In this document: one piece after another, positions 55,831 to 64,000 of the stretch
How positions within the stretch are numbered: the first letter of the stretch is position 1
How the letters are laid out: each line of letters starts with the position of its first letter
NCBI GenBank assembly: GCA_020627685.1
Contig: JAHDGK010000008.1
Location: forward strand, 1 to 64,000
Direction: 5' to 3'
DNA: 64,000 bases
Source: Granulosicoccus sp.
Lineage (GTDB): Bacteria > Pseudomonadota > Gammaproteobacteria > Granulosicoccales > Granulosicoccaceae
Program-made: the position numbers and the translations under genes
The notes under the pieces: model-generated
Databases searched by the model: none
Told to the model about the DNA's origin: nothing
What the model saw: only the letters and a program-made list of their open reading frames with translations

Positions 55831-57180
55831 CTATTTCAAATCAAGACGCTTTGAGTAAATCTTAGAATTCCTTTGCTCGTTGTAGCTCACACGTCGAACC
55901 GGTGGTAAATCCTGTCGAGGTGTCTCGGAATATCCTCGGGCAACAAACCAATGGCCAGTGTGTGTACTGAGAATCCGGGCGCTAACGCAATTTAATTCTC
56001 TGGCGCGTTCTTCAAGATGCATCAGCAATTGATCGGCACGTCCTTCACCCTGATAATCGGGGTGTGTCACGATGCAGGCAAATTCAGCAGTTGCTGTTTC
56101 TGGTTCTAGGTAAATTGCAGCGCACGCCACAACCATTCCGTCTCGTTCGCTGACAACAAAATTTTCGATGTCTAACTCCAAGTCTTCTCTGGAGCGTGTC
56201 ACCAATGTACCGTTGGTTTGTAATGGCGCGATAAGTTGGATAATGCCGCCGACATCAGCAATGGTGGCCGGGCGAATATGCTCCCAACGGTCCATGGTGA
56301 TTAATGTGCCGCTGCCGTCACGTGTGAAAAGTTCACGCAGCAAGGCGGTGGGGTCATCACTTTCCAAAAGATGCACTCGTTCTACATCTCCTTGGCAGGC
56401 TTTGACGGCATGATTCAATATCGTATTGAGCGTCATGTTTGAAGAATCGGCCTTGTCAGTTTGAGACGGGTTATTTAAAACCCGTTCAATTCTGCGACTA
56501 CTGGCTTGTCGCAGCGGTGAGCCGTCTTCATCAATGGGCAGTGAGTCGACGAAGAATGCCAGCTTGTCGGCCTTAAGAGCGATTGCACATTCGGTTGCAA
56601 CCTCAGAGACAGTCACATTGAATACTTCGCCTGTGAGTGAGTAGCCTAATGGAGGCAGTAGCACCATATGTCCGGCATCAAGTATTGCGTTGATAGCGGA
56701 GCTATGGACTTCCCTAACGGAGCCTGTGTGCTGAAAATCGATACCGTCCCGAATGCCGAAGGGCTGTGCGGTTACGTAGTTGCCCGATGTCACCGCGAGT
56801 CGTGCACCGGCCATGGGGGTATTGGGTAATCCCATAGACAGTCGAGATTCGAGATCGTTTCTAGCGACGCCTGCTGCGCTAATGATGGTCTCTAAGGCAT
56901 GAGAATCAGTGACTCTGCGACCGTCTACGATGTCGCTTTGTTCCTGATCTTGAGCAAGTTGGTCTTCCATCTGAGCTCTCAATCCGAAACACAGGACGAG
57001 ACGTAAGCCTAAATGACTGAGTAGGGTGAGATCGTGTGTTAGCGTTGGGAGTAGTTCGCTTCGCAGCCAACTGCCGGGCATGGCAATCACCAGCGTTTTA
57101 CCGCGGTGAGCATTGATGTACGGCGAAGCCGCACGGAACCAGTTGATGTCCCCGTCGTCTTCACGAATTGTCTTTTTCAT
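55831..57180 (-). CDS. argA: N-acetylglutamate synthase
   Basis: First step of arginine synthesis: acetylates glutamate with acetyl-CoA. The 449-residue protein has the amino acid kinase-like domain (about 1-290; GKTLVIAMPGSWLRS, SLRQ-type allosteric region) and the C-terminal GNAT domain (about 300-440; ACIVTHPDYQGEGRADQLL, the acetyl-CoA motif). Length and order match classical ArgA with expected arginine feedback inhibition. CarAB in this window supplies the carbamoyl phosphate used later in the pathway. Confidence 0.95.
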   Translation of the reverse strand: MKKTIREDDGDINWFRAASPYINAHRGKTLVIAMPGSWLRSELLPTLTHDLTLLSHLGLRLVLCFGLRAQMEDQLAQDQEQSDIVDGRRVTDSHALETIISAAGVARNDLESRLSMGLPNTPMAGARLAVTSGNYVTAQPFGIRDGIDFQHTGSVREVHSSAINAILDAGHMVLLPPLGYSLTGEVFNVTVSEVATECAIALKADKLAFFVDSLPIDEDGSPLRQASSRRIERVLNNPSQTDKADSSNMTLNTILNHAVKACQGDVERVHLLESDDPTALLRELFTRDGSGTLITMDRWEHIRPATIADVGGIIQLIAPLQTNGTLVTRSREDLELDIENFVVSERDGMVVACAAIYLEPETATAEFACIVTHPDYQGEGRADQLLMHLEERARELNCVSARILSTHTGHWFVARGYSETPRQDLPPVRRVSYNEQRNSKIYSKRLDLK

Positions 57181-57371
57181 GAAAAGTTGTCGAAATAATT
57201 GGGCGTTGAATCTCTCAGAAGAGACCTATAGTAAACCCCTTAGAGTATTTAGTGCGTAAGCAAAATTAGCAATATTCGGGCACGAATTGGTCAAGGTGGA
57301 GTCTGCTTATACAGTCTTCCACAGTTTCCGGGCAGAAACTCAACTATAAGTGGAACGTTTGTTGCGCCACA

Positions 57372-60260
57372 ATGATGAATTATCAGGAGTACGCTTTAGT
57401 GACAGAATTTGGGATGAGTAAACGGTGTGCATTGCGCAGCGAAAGGCGTGTTAGTCACCTATTCGGGCGTGTAACCTCCCTGATCTTGTTGGTATTGTTC
57501 CTATTGCCTATTCACAGGGTTGCCGCTTCGGAAGAGGCAGGCTGGGCCAACACGGTTTCCAAAGCTGCCAACTCAGTCGTGTCTTTGCAGTTGTCGCAAC
57601 TGCGTAACTTCGACGACTCCGAACAAGGAGGAAGCAACGCAACCGGCTTTGTGGTGGATGCTGAATTGGGCATTGTCCTGACAAACAGGCACGTTGTGGG
57701 TTCCGGACCCATTCGTTTAAATGCGACTTTTCAAAACCAGGAAAGGGTTGTCGCTGTACCTCTGTATCGAGATCCGATTCATGATTTTGCTTTCGTCCGC
57801 TATGATCCGGCAGCTCTGCAGTATGCTCAGCCCACTTCCTTGCAGCTAAGACCTGACAAAGTCAGCACGGGTATGAATATCCGCGTTATCGGCAGTGATG
57901 GTGGTGAGCAGCTCTCTATTCTGCCGGGCACCATAGCCAGGCTTGACCGCGAAGTTCCCTCGTATGGGCGCTATGGTTATAACGACTTTAATACGTTTTA
58001 TCTTCAAGCCGCTTCCGGCACCTCGGGTGGAAGTTCAGGTTCACCGGTTATAGATATTGACGGGGACGTAGTTGCGCTTAATGCAGCGGCTAATACGCAG
58101 ACTGCGAGTAGTTTCTTTTTACCCTTGCCCAGAATTCAATATGCATTGAAGCGATTGCAAGCCGGTGAAGCTATCGACAGAGGAGGTTTTCAAACTTTAT
58201 TCTCACAGCAGCCGTTTCGTGAGCTGCTGCGACTAGGGCTTAGCGAAGAGCTGGAAGCCCGGGTAAGAAGCGAAGACCCTCAAACCAATGGCATGCTGAC
58301 AGTGGGGCAGGTTATACCCGGAGGCGTCGCCGATACGATACTCGAGCCGGGAGATATCCTGGTCTCCATAGACGGGCAGTTGGTGACCAACTTCATAAAC
58401 CTGGAGGACAAACTTGATCGGTCGATCGGCCAGCAACTGGATGTCGAAATTATTCGGCTGGGGCAACAACAATCGGTCGTTATCGGTGTAACAGATTTAA
58501 ATGCGATCGCGCCGAGTAAATTATTTGAACTGGGTGATTCCATCATTCAGGACATGTCCATTCAGCATGCACGCGCTATGAACCTCCCACAGAAAGGGGT
58601 CGTCCTTATGCGTTCGGGCTTTGTATTCACCAAAGGTGGTGTGCCTCAGGGGGCATTGATCACTGAAGTCGATGGTCAATCGATGACCAACCTTGAGAGC
58701 TTTATTGATGCGATAGCAAGACCGAGCAAGGACAATAAAAAACGGATTCGATTTATTGTGCCTCGCCGGGAGTTTTCCTCGGAGGTTGCACAGATAGAAA
58801 TTGGCAATAACTGGTTCGACAATCGGCTGTGCGAACGTGTCGACGACGTGCGTTTCTGGAATTGTGAAAGTGTTGAGTTAAGCGTACAGCAGGATGTTCA
58901 GGGAAGCGGCTTACTCCGAGTACCGCGGTATGAAGACCCATTGCTTAATGCTGTCGCACCCGCCATGGTTCGAGTTGATTTCAGTATTCCGTACTCTATT
59001 GACAATGTCTATGCCCGTCATTTTAAAGGTGTAGGGCTGGTTATTGATAAGGAGGCTGGTCTTGTCGCTGTTGACAGGAATACCGTGCCCATCGGTTTGG
59101 GCGATGCAAAAATTACGTTTTTTGGTTCTCAAATTTTAGCGGGGAAAGTTGTTTTTCTACACCCCAGACACAACATCGCGTTTGTTCAATACGATGTTGA
59201 TAGCTTGGCTGGTGCCGAATTTGAAGCCTTGAAATTAACAGAGGGTGGCACGACGCTACCGGATGATCTGACAATGATTGGGTATCGTTCTGACGGGACT
59301 TTTAGAGCACATCCTATTGATGATATTAGTCGCTTGACGGTGGGTTTTAATCCACCGGGTTTACCTAGATTTCAGCAGGCATCTATCGATGTACTGGGTG
59401 TGCCGAATGTACCTCCCTCTTTGGGAGGGCCTCTTGTTGATGAATCGGGGCAAGTACATGCTGTCTACATGAGTTTTGCGTTTGAAGAGGATCGTGAAAT
59501 TCGTGAACGTGAATGGGCGATGCCTGCAGCCGTATTAGCCGAGTCATTGCGAATGTATCAGTCCGGCAGCCCTTACTATTCTCTGGATACGCGCTTGGAG
59601 TATCGACCTCTGGCCTTGGCTCGAGAGTATGGACTGCCAGATGAGTGGTTAATGCAGTACTTCGATTTGCCGGCAGATATTCGTAGGGTGCTTTATGTCG
59701 ATCAATTGATCCCCAATACAGATGCAGCCGATAAATTATCTTCGGGAGATGTCCTGATAGCTATAGACGGGAAAGTTGTGTCTGAGCTTTTCTTAGCTGA
59801 AACGTTATCCCAAAAACCGACCGTATCGCTAACTATTCTTCGTGATGGCGAAGTCCTGAATGTCTCTTTGAACCCTTCAACGGTTGAAGCCTTGGGAACA
59901 ACACGGCTTGTGAGTTGGGCAGGCGCTACATTTCAGGAATCGTTCAGTGACATTGGTTATCAAAAAGGAGTTGATTTCCCGGGTGTGTACATTGCCAGCA
60001 CCAGCGAAGGTTCACCGGCCTTGTGGGACCGCCTGTATAGGAATCGTTTCGTCGTTGCGGTGGAAGGGCAAACAGTCAACAACCTGGATGAATTTTTGTC
60101 GCAGGTTAAGGCACGTGCACAAGATGAGATTACTCGGCTCACAATAGTTTCCATGAGCGGACGAAAACGCATCGTTACTGTCAAGCCGGAGTATAATTTC
60201 TGGCCGACGTTCGAGATTACTCGCGAAGACGGCGATTGGCATCGAGTGAACCATCGATAA
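57372..60260 (+). CDS. Two-domain HtrA-like serine protease with several PDZ domains (Nma111-like)
   Basis: A 962-residue exported protein (signal or anchor helix about 35-50). First trypsin-like domain: TNRHVVG (His107), HDFAFVRYD (Asp138) and GTSGGSSGSPV (Ser222), an intact catalytic triad. Two PDZ-like segments follow (about 310-370 and 405-455). A second protease-like domain (about 530-740) has lost the triad: DRNTVP (Asn570 for His), HNIAFVQYD (Asn for Asp) and PSLGGPLVD (Leu684 for Ser). Two more PDZ-like segments close the protein (about 775-830 and 865-925). This active-plus-dead arrangement is that of the fungal HtrA protein Nma111p. Probably a periplasmic quality-control protease; start site uncertain (in-frame Met15 at 57414 possible). 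Confidence 0.85.
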   Translation: MMNYQEYALVTEFGMSKRCALRSERRVSHLFGRVTSLILLVLFLLPIHRVAASEEAGWANTVSKAANSVVSLQLSQLRNFDDSEQGGSNATGFVVDAELGIVLTNRHVVGSGPIRLNATFQNQERVVAVPLYRDPIHDFAFVRYDPAALQYAQPTSLQLRPDKVSTGMNIRVIGSDGGEQLSILPGTIARLDREVPSYGRYGYNDFNTFYLQAASGTSGGSSGSPVIDIDGDVVALNAAANTQTASSFFLPLPRIQYALKRLQAGEAIDRGGFQTLFSQQPFRELLRLGLSEELEARVRSEDPQTNGMLTVGQVIPGGVADTILEPGDILVSIDGQLVTNFINLEDKLDRSIGQQLDVEIIRLGQQQSVVIGVTDLNAIAPSKLFELGDSIIQDMSIQHARAMNLPQKGVVLMRSGFVFTKGGVPQGALITEVDGQSMTNLESFIDAIARPSKDNKKRIRFIVPRREFSSEVAQIEIGNNWFDNRLCERVDDVRFWNCESVELSVQQDVQGSGLLRVPRYEDPLLNAVAPAMVRVDFSIPYSIDNVYARHFKGVGLVIDKEAGLVAVDRNTVPIGLGDAKITFFGSQILAGKVVFLHPRHNIAFVQYDVDSLAGAEFEALKLTEGGTTLPDDLTMIGYRSDGTFRAHPIDDISRLTVGFNPPGLPRFQQASIDVLGVPNVPPSLGGPLVDESGQVHAVYMSFAFEEDREIREREWAMPAAVLAESLRMYQSGSPYYSLDTRLEYRPLALAREYGLPDEWLMQYFDLPADIRRVLYVDQLIPNTDAADKLSSGDVLIAIDGKVVSELFLAETLSQKPTVSLTILRDGEVLNVSLNPSTVEALGTTRLVSWAGATFQESFSDIGYQKGVDFPGVYIASTSEGSPALWDRLYRNRFVVAVEGQTVNNLDEFLSQVKARAQDEITRLTIVSMSGRKRIVTVKPEYNFWPTFEITREDGDWHRVNHR

Positions 60261-60285
60261 ACTTTAAGGTAGGAGTGCGGCTTTT

Positions 60286-61545
60286 TTGAACGACTATGAT
60301 GTCGTCATCGTAGGTGGGGGAATGGTGGGCAGTATGCTCGCTGCCGCATTGGCTACCCGGGATGGCCTTGGTGCTTCTCTAAAAATTGCGTTGCTCGAAA
60401 ATCGTGCGCCTGAACCGTTCGAGCCAGGCAGCGATCCGAAATACGATATACGAGTATCTGCATTAAGTGCCGCGACGCAGGCAATGTTTGAAAACGTTGG
60501 AGCCTGGCAGGGGATTGTTAATCGTCGGGCTTGTCCGTATCGCGAGATGTTGGTTTGGGACGGCGAAGCTCACGGCCGGACACACTTCAAATCATCTGAA
60601 GTCAATATGCCTGAATTGGGGCATATCGTTGAAAACCGAGTCATGCAGTTAGCGTTGCTGGATCGGCTGCTAACTCTAGACAATGTCGACTACCTTTGCC
60701 CCGTAAGCCTTCAGGGATATCAGTTGGTTGACCAAGGTGTTGTGTGCGATCTCAGCGATGGGCATAAATCCATAACCGCTAGTCTTCTGGTAGGGGCCGA
60801 TGGCGCACAATCCACTGTTCGATCTTTAGCCGGTATTGAGGTTGAGCGACAGGCTTATCCTCAGCATGCATTGGTGGCAACCATCCAAACTGTCCTTCCT
60901 CAGCAGGATATCACCTGGCAACGATTTCAGCCGACGGGTCCGGAAGCGTTTCTGCCGTTGTGTGGAAATTTCGCGTCTATGGTGTGGTACCACGATGAAG
61001 AGGAGGTCGACAGATTACGCAACCTAAGTGATGAAGACTTTATTGATGAGATGGAGCAGGCTTTTCCCGAGGAACTAGGCGGTATTCACAAACTGCTAGA
61101 GCGAGGTAGTTTTCCGATTGCAAAGGCGCATGCAGAGCACTACATCACTGATCGGGTAGCGTTAATCGGCGATGCAGCTCATACGGTCCACCCCTTGGCC
61201 GGGCAAGGCGTCAATCTGGGAATGCTTGATGCCGCTGCACTCACTGATGTGGTGGCGGACGCGCACAGTGCCGGACACGATATAGGTGGCCGACGTCAGT
61301 TAAGAAAATATGAACGATGGCGTCGCGGTGAAAACAGCATCATGATTTCCGTTCTGGATGGTTTTTATCACGCGTTTAAACCACAGGCGACAGCATTTCA
61401 GAAAGTAAGATCCGCAGCGTTGAATATTGCTGACAGTGCCGGCCCGCTAAAGCGATTTGTTATGCATTATGCGTTGGGGACATCGGGGCAGCTTCCTACG
61501 CTTGCGAAAAAATCGTTTAAGGGTATTCGCTCTAATCAGGAATAA
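60286..61545 (+). CDS. UbiH/UbiF-family FAD-dependent ubiquinone hydroxylase
   Basis: Flavin monooxygenase that hydroxylates the aromatic ring during ubiquinone synthesis. The 419-residue protein starts at a TTG (60286) with TAGGAG upstream and opens with YDVVIVGGGMVGSMLA (FAD site). LVGADGAQSTVRSLAG and IGDAAHTVHPLAGQGVNLG are family motifs. Which ring position (UbiH, UbiI, UbiF) cannot be told from sequence. Follows the protease gene by 25 bases and overlaps the convergent acetyltransferase by 14 bases. Confidence 0.9.
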   Translation: MNDYDVVIVGGGMVGSMLAAALATRDGLGASLKIALLENRAPEPFEPGSDPKYDIRVSALSAATQAMFENVGAWQGIVNRRACPYREMLVWDGEAHGRTHFKSSEVNMPELGHIVENRVMQLALLDRLLTLDNVDYLCPVSLQGYQLVDQGVVCDLSDGHKSITASLLVGADGAQSTVRSLAGIEVERQAYPQHALVATIQTVLPQQDITWQRFQPTGPEAFLPLCGNFASMVWYHDEEEVDRLRNLSDEDFIDEMEQAFPEELGGIHKLLERGSFPIAKAHAEHYITDRVALIGDAAHTVHPLAGQGVNLGMLDAAALTDVVADAHSAGHDIGGRRQLRKYERWRRGENSIMISVLDGFYHAFKPQATAFQKVRSAALNIADSAGPLKRFVMHYALGTSGQLPTLAKKSFKGIRSNQE

Positions 61546-61948
61546 GCCGCTTGCCGAAGCTGGTGCAGTTATCATCGGTAAAACCAATGGCCTCGTAGAA
61601 TGCGATGACGTCATCGTTACCGGTTCTGACTTGCAAGTTGATCTTAGGGCAGCCTTTTGACAGTAAACGGGATTCAACATCCAGCATGAGCTTTTTTCCG
61701 AGCCCTTGTTTACGTACAGTAGGGTCAACGGCTAAGTAGTTAATCCACCCCCGGTGTCCGTCATAGCCGCCCATAACGCTACCAACGATCCGCCCGTTGT
61801 CTTCAGCCACGAGAAAAAGGTCTGAGCCTACAGCCAGTTTTCTATTGATATCCAGGCCGGGGTTGTTCCAGGGGCGGGTTAACTCACATGCCTGCCAAAG
61901 AGCGATGACATTCTCTGTGTCGTCAGTATGAAAAATCCTTATATCCAT
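61532..61948 (-). CDS. GNAT acetyltransferase (YpeA-like)
   Basis: The ATG at 61948 (MDIRIFHTDDTENVIALW) is taken as start; the frame extends to 62005. The 138-residue protein is a single GNAT domain similar to YpeA: WQACELTRPWNNPGLDI, the acetyl-CoA loop VDPTVRKQGLGKKLM, and NLQVRTGNDDVIAFYEAIGF. Substrate unknown. Confidence 0.88.
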   Translation of the reverse strand: MDIRIFHTDDTENVIALWQACELTRPWNNPGLDINRKLAVGSDLFLVAEDNGRIVGSVMGGYDGHRGWINYLAVDPTVRKQGLGKKLMLDVESRLLSKGCPKINLQVRTGNDDVIAFYEAIGFTDDNCTSFGKRLIPD

Positions 61949-62237
61949 CCGTTGTAATTCTGAACGTTTTTCCAATGGGGTTATACGCTCTGGCGGAGAG
62001 CGCACAAATAGAGTCGTACAGTCAATTTAGCGTTATTCAGATGGCATAGTCAAACAACGGGTATTTGATTTTATCCACAGATTTTTGAGCCGCCTGCGAC
62101 CTTATCTATGAATTTGATCGGAATGTTAAAAGCTGAGTCTCAAGAATTTAAGGTGATGGCCGAGGATGCAAGGGAAGGGGAACGTTTGATGCTGGTTAAG
62201 CCTAAGCAGCGCTTACCATTGGATTCTAGTACAACGG

Positions 62238-64000
62238 ATGTCGGATATTCCTAACTCATTAACAGCTAGTAGACACAGTGAACCGCAGGATCGGCTGCGT
62301 TGGCTGGGTCTGTTTGTGCTGACCACAGGCTTACTGTTAGTGCTGCTGGTAGTCCTTACACCGTCGAGTAATATTACGCGCTCATCGCTGGCTGGCTTGT
62401 CCTATTTGGAAGATCCTGCTGGGACGCTGACTGTCTCAGAGGTCGTAGCGTCCAAAGACAAATTTACGATTGCCGAGTCAGATACGCTTAATTTCGGCTT
62501 AACGGCGTCAACTCATTGGGTTTGGATAAAGCTTAACCGCCCATTTGGTTCCGCATCCTCACAGCTATATGTAGAACTGGGTTATCCGCATTTGGATGTG
62601 CTTCAGACCTACTATAACGTTAATGGTCGGTTTGAAATGCAACATAACCTTGGCGACTTAGTGAGTTTCAATAATCGGCCAGTGAAGGACAGAACCTGGG
62701 TGCTTCCTGTTGAATTCACCATGCAAGATGCCAGTGTCGACGTATTAGTGCGAACACGATCCAAGGGGTCAGTACAATTACCGTTAATCATTCATACGGA
62801 AGAGAGCTATCGTTTAGCGGATAGAAACGAGCAGCTTGTGCTGGGCTTGTACTACGGAATACTGTTTGGTTTACTAGCGTACAACATCTTACTGGCAGTA
62901 GGAACTCGCGAGAATTTATATTTCGAGTACTGTGCTTATGTCGTATTTCAAGGCGTTTTTCAGTTTTCGCAAAACGGTCTTGCATTTGAATATTTCTGGC
63001 CAGAGGCGACCGGGTGGCATCAAGTTTCGATACCGATATTCGCTTGTTTTTCTCTGCTCTTCTGTACGCGTTTTACTCGCGTTTTCTTGAATGTTGACAG
63101 GCAACACTACTCAAAACTCTATGTCTTATTCCGTGTTGTGGAATGCGCTTTTATCTTACTGGCATTAGCATCCTTCTATTTCGACAAGTCTCTGGTCATC
63201 ATGTGTGTATCTATCGCCGTGACACTTGCAGGGATGTTCATGCTGGGTGTTGCCTCTTATATTTACCTCAGAGGTGACCCGAATGCTCGATTGTATCTGT
63301 TGGCTTGGGGAGTATTGCTCTTCGGCATAATAGTTTATGCCGCGAAAACATTGGGTTTCTTGCCAGAACTCTTCATTACAGAATATTCTGTTCAAATTGG
63401 ATCGGTCATTGAAATGGTGTTGCTCTCTTATGCATTGGCAGATCGCTTCAATCGCCTTAAGAACGAGAATATAAAAGTGCAGGAGGAAGCCTCAGCGACG
63501 CTAGAAATTAATGTGGCTCAGCGCACCCGGGAACTAGCAGACACTCTAGTGAAGTTAGAGAACGCAAATTCACAGTTGGAAGCCAGTGTTTTACGAGACC
63601 CTCTGACCAATATCTATAATCGTCGGCATTTTAATTTTGTGCTCGATGAAACCTTAGCTGAAGCCAAAGCATCTCAAACGCCTCTATCTTTGCTCATGAT
63701 TGACATTGATCACTTCAAAAACATCAACGATACACGAGGGCATTTGATGGGGGACGACGTTATTATCAGCGTCGCAAAAACGCTTGAAGCGTGTTGTGCC
63801 GGGTCGGCGTCAATCCCCGCACGATTCGGTGGTGAAGAATTCGTTATCCTACTTCCAGATTTTTCTCAACAAGAGGCCTATGAAGTTGCTGAGAAAATTC
63901 GTCTTTCAGTTCAGGGCCTTGATTTTAATGAAAATGCGGGTTCTCAATCTCTCAACGTTACTGTGAGCATTGGTGTGTCCAGTTTTGTCGGTGATAATAA
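62238..64000 (+). CDS. 7TM-DISM diguanylate cyclase (3' end outside window)
   Basis: Translated directly from the sequence: ATG at 62238, open to the window end (at least 587 residues). An N-terminal membrane helix (about 21-40), a periplasmic 7TMR-DISMED2-type beta domain (FGLTASTHWVWIKLNRPF), a seven-helix 7TMR-DISM region (about 195-410), a short coiled coil (about 415-450) and a GGDEF domain starting RDPLTNIYNRRHFNFVL. The active site is ARFGGEEF; IDIDHFKNINDTRGH binds metal and nucleotide. The usual RxxD inhibitory site before the active loop is missing (GSAS in its place), suggesting little product inhibition. Senses an unknown, perhaps carbohydrate, ligand and makes cyclic di-GMP. Confidence 0.92.
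   Translation, partial: MSDIPNSLTASRHSEPQDRLRWLGLFVLTTGLLLVLLVVLTPSSNITRSSLAGLSYLEDPAGTLTVSEVVASKDKFTIAESDTLNFGLTASTHWVWIKLNRPFGSASSQLYVELGYPHLDVLQTYYNVNGRFEMQHNLGDLVSFNNRPVKDRTWVLPVEFTMQDASVDVLVRTRSKGSVQLPLIIHTEESYRLADRNEQLVLGLYYGILFGLLAYNILLAVGTRENLYFEYCAYVVFQGVFQFSQNGLAFEYFWPEATGWHQVSIPIFACFSLLFCTRFTRVFLNVDRQHYSKLYVLFRVVECAFILLALASFYFDKSLVIMCVSIAVTLAGMFMLGVASYIYLRGDPNARLYLLAWGVLLFGIIVYAAKTLGFLPELFITEYSVQIGSVIEMVLLSYALADRFNRLKNENIKVQEEASATLEINVAQRTRELADTLVKLENANSQLEASVLRDPLTNIYNRRHFNFVLDETLAEAKASQTPLSLLMIDIDHFKNINDTRGHLMGDDVIISVAKTLEACCAGSASIPARFGGEEFVILLPDFSQQEAYEVAEKIRLSVQGLDFNENAGSQSLNVTVSIGVSSFVGDN

Noticed and set aside
62071-62079. TTATCCACA, a perfect DnaA-box sequence
   Set aside because: Only one copy, with no AT-rich repeats, dnaA, dnaN or gidA nearby; a 9-mer match is expected by chance about once in this much sequence. 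Not an origin.
62108-62254. 48-codon open frame overlapping the diguanylate cyclase start
   Set aside because: No ribosome binding site and no recognisable features; overlaps a well-supported gene.
1-64000. Mobile elements, CRISPR arrays or defence genes
   Set aside because: No transposase, integrase, terminal inverted repeats, spaced short repeats or known defence domains were recognised on either strand.

Overview
The window reads as a chromosomal segment of a free-living, aerobic, Gram-negative bacterium, most likely a marine-type gammaproteobacterium. This is inferred from gene content: sdhE next to ygfX, ygfZ, parE, pdxJ-acpS, a PilV/W/X/Y1 minor-pilin operon, a homodimeric pyruvate dehydrogenase E1 and a membrane urate oxidase. 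Genus cannot be fixed from sequence alone. No tRNA, rRNA, IS element, prophage or CRISPR array was found. Most genes are housekeeping; the accessory flavour lies at 1-6.4 kb, 28-38 kb, 50-54.5 kb and 57-60 kb.

Layout. 1-6.4 kb: the C-terminal end of a thrombospondin type 3 repeat protein, a small exported protein, and two paralogous GH16 glycoside hydrolase lipoproteins flanking an outer-membrane beta-barrel protein. 6.4-12.1 kb (minus strand): a succinate dehydrogenase operon, sdhAF4-like, sdhC, D, A, B, sdhE, ygfX, then pdxJ and acpS. 12.2-17.7 kb: ygfZ, a DUF2007/zinc-ribbon protein, a cnoX-type thioredoxin, parE overlapping a metallo-beta-lactamase-fold hydrolase. 17.7-22.7 kb: carA-carB-greA with a terminator-like hairpin in the carA leader. 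22.9-27.9 kb: a Tat-exported M15 murein peptidase, an exported Ig-like protein, a Trm112-family protein, and a sulfite-reductase module (FNR, CysI, DUF934).

28-38 kb (minus strand): a type IV pilus operon, pilin, fimT, pilV, pilW, pilX and two tandem, diverged pilY1 genes. 38-46 kb: an orphan HyuA-type hydantoinase/oxoprolinase subunit, then aceE-aceF-lpd. 46-48.5 kb: divergent puuD and ureidoglycine aminohydrolase (purine/ureide catabolism). 48.5-57.2 kb: mtaB, a 1524-residue coiled-coil protein ending in an OmpA/MotB-like peptidoglycan-binding domain, ubiX, a Lon-N-domain protein and argA. 57.3-64 kb: a two-protease, multi-PDZ protein with the layout of fungal Nma111, a UbiH-family hydroxylase, a GNAT acetyltransferase and a 7TM-DISM diguanylate cyclase cut off by the window end.

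Most worth follow-up: the GH16/outer-membrane protein island, the giant OmpA-tethered coiled coil, the Nma111-like protease, the tandem pilY1 pair with hairpins after each copy, the carA leader, and a recurring pattern of long perfect hairpins at gene ends that lack U-tracts. No clearly new multi-gene defence or mobile system was seen.
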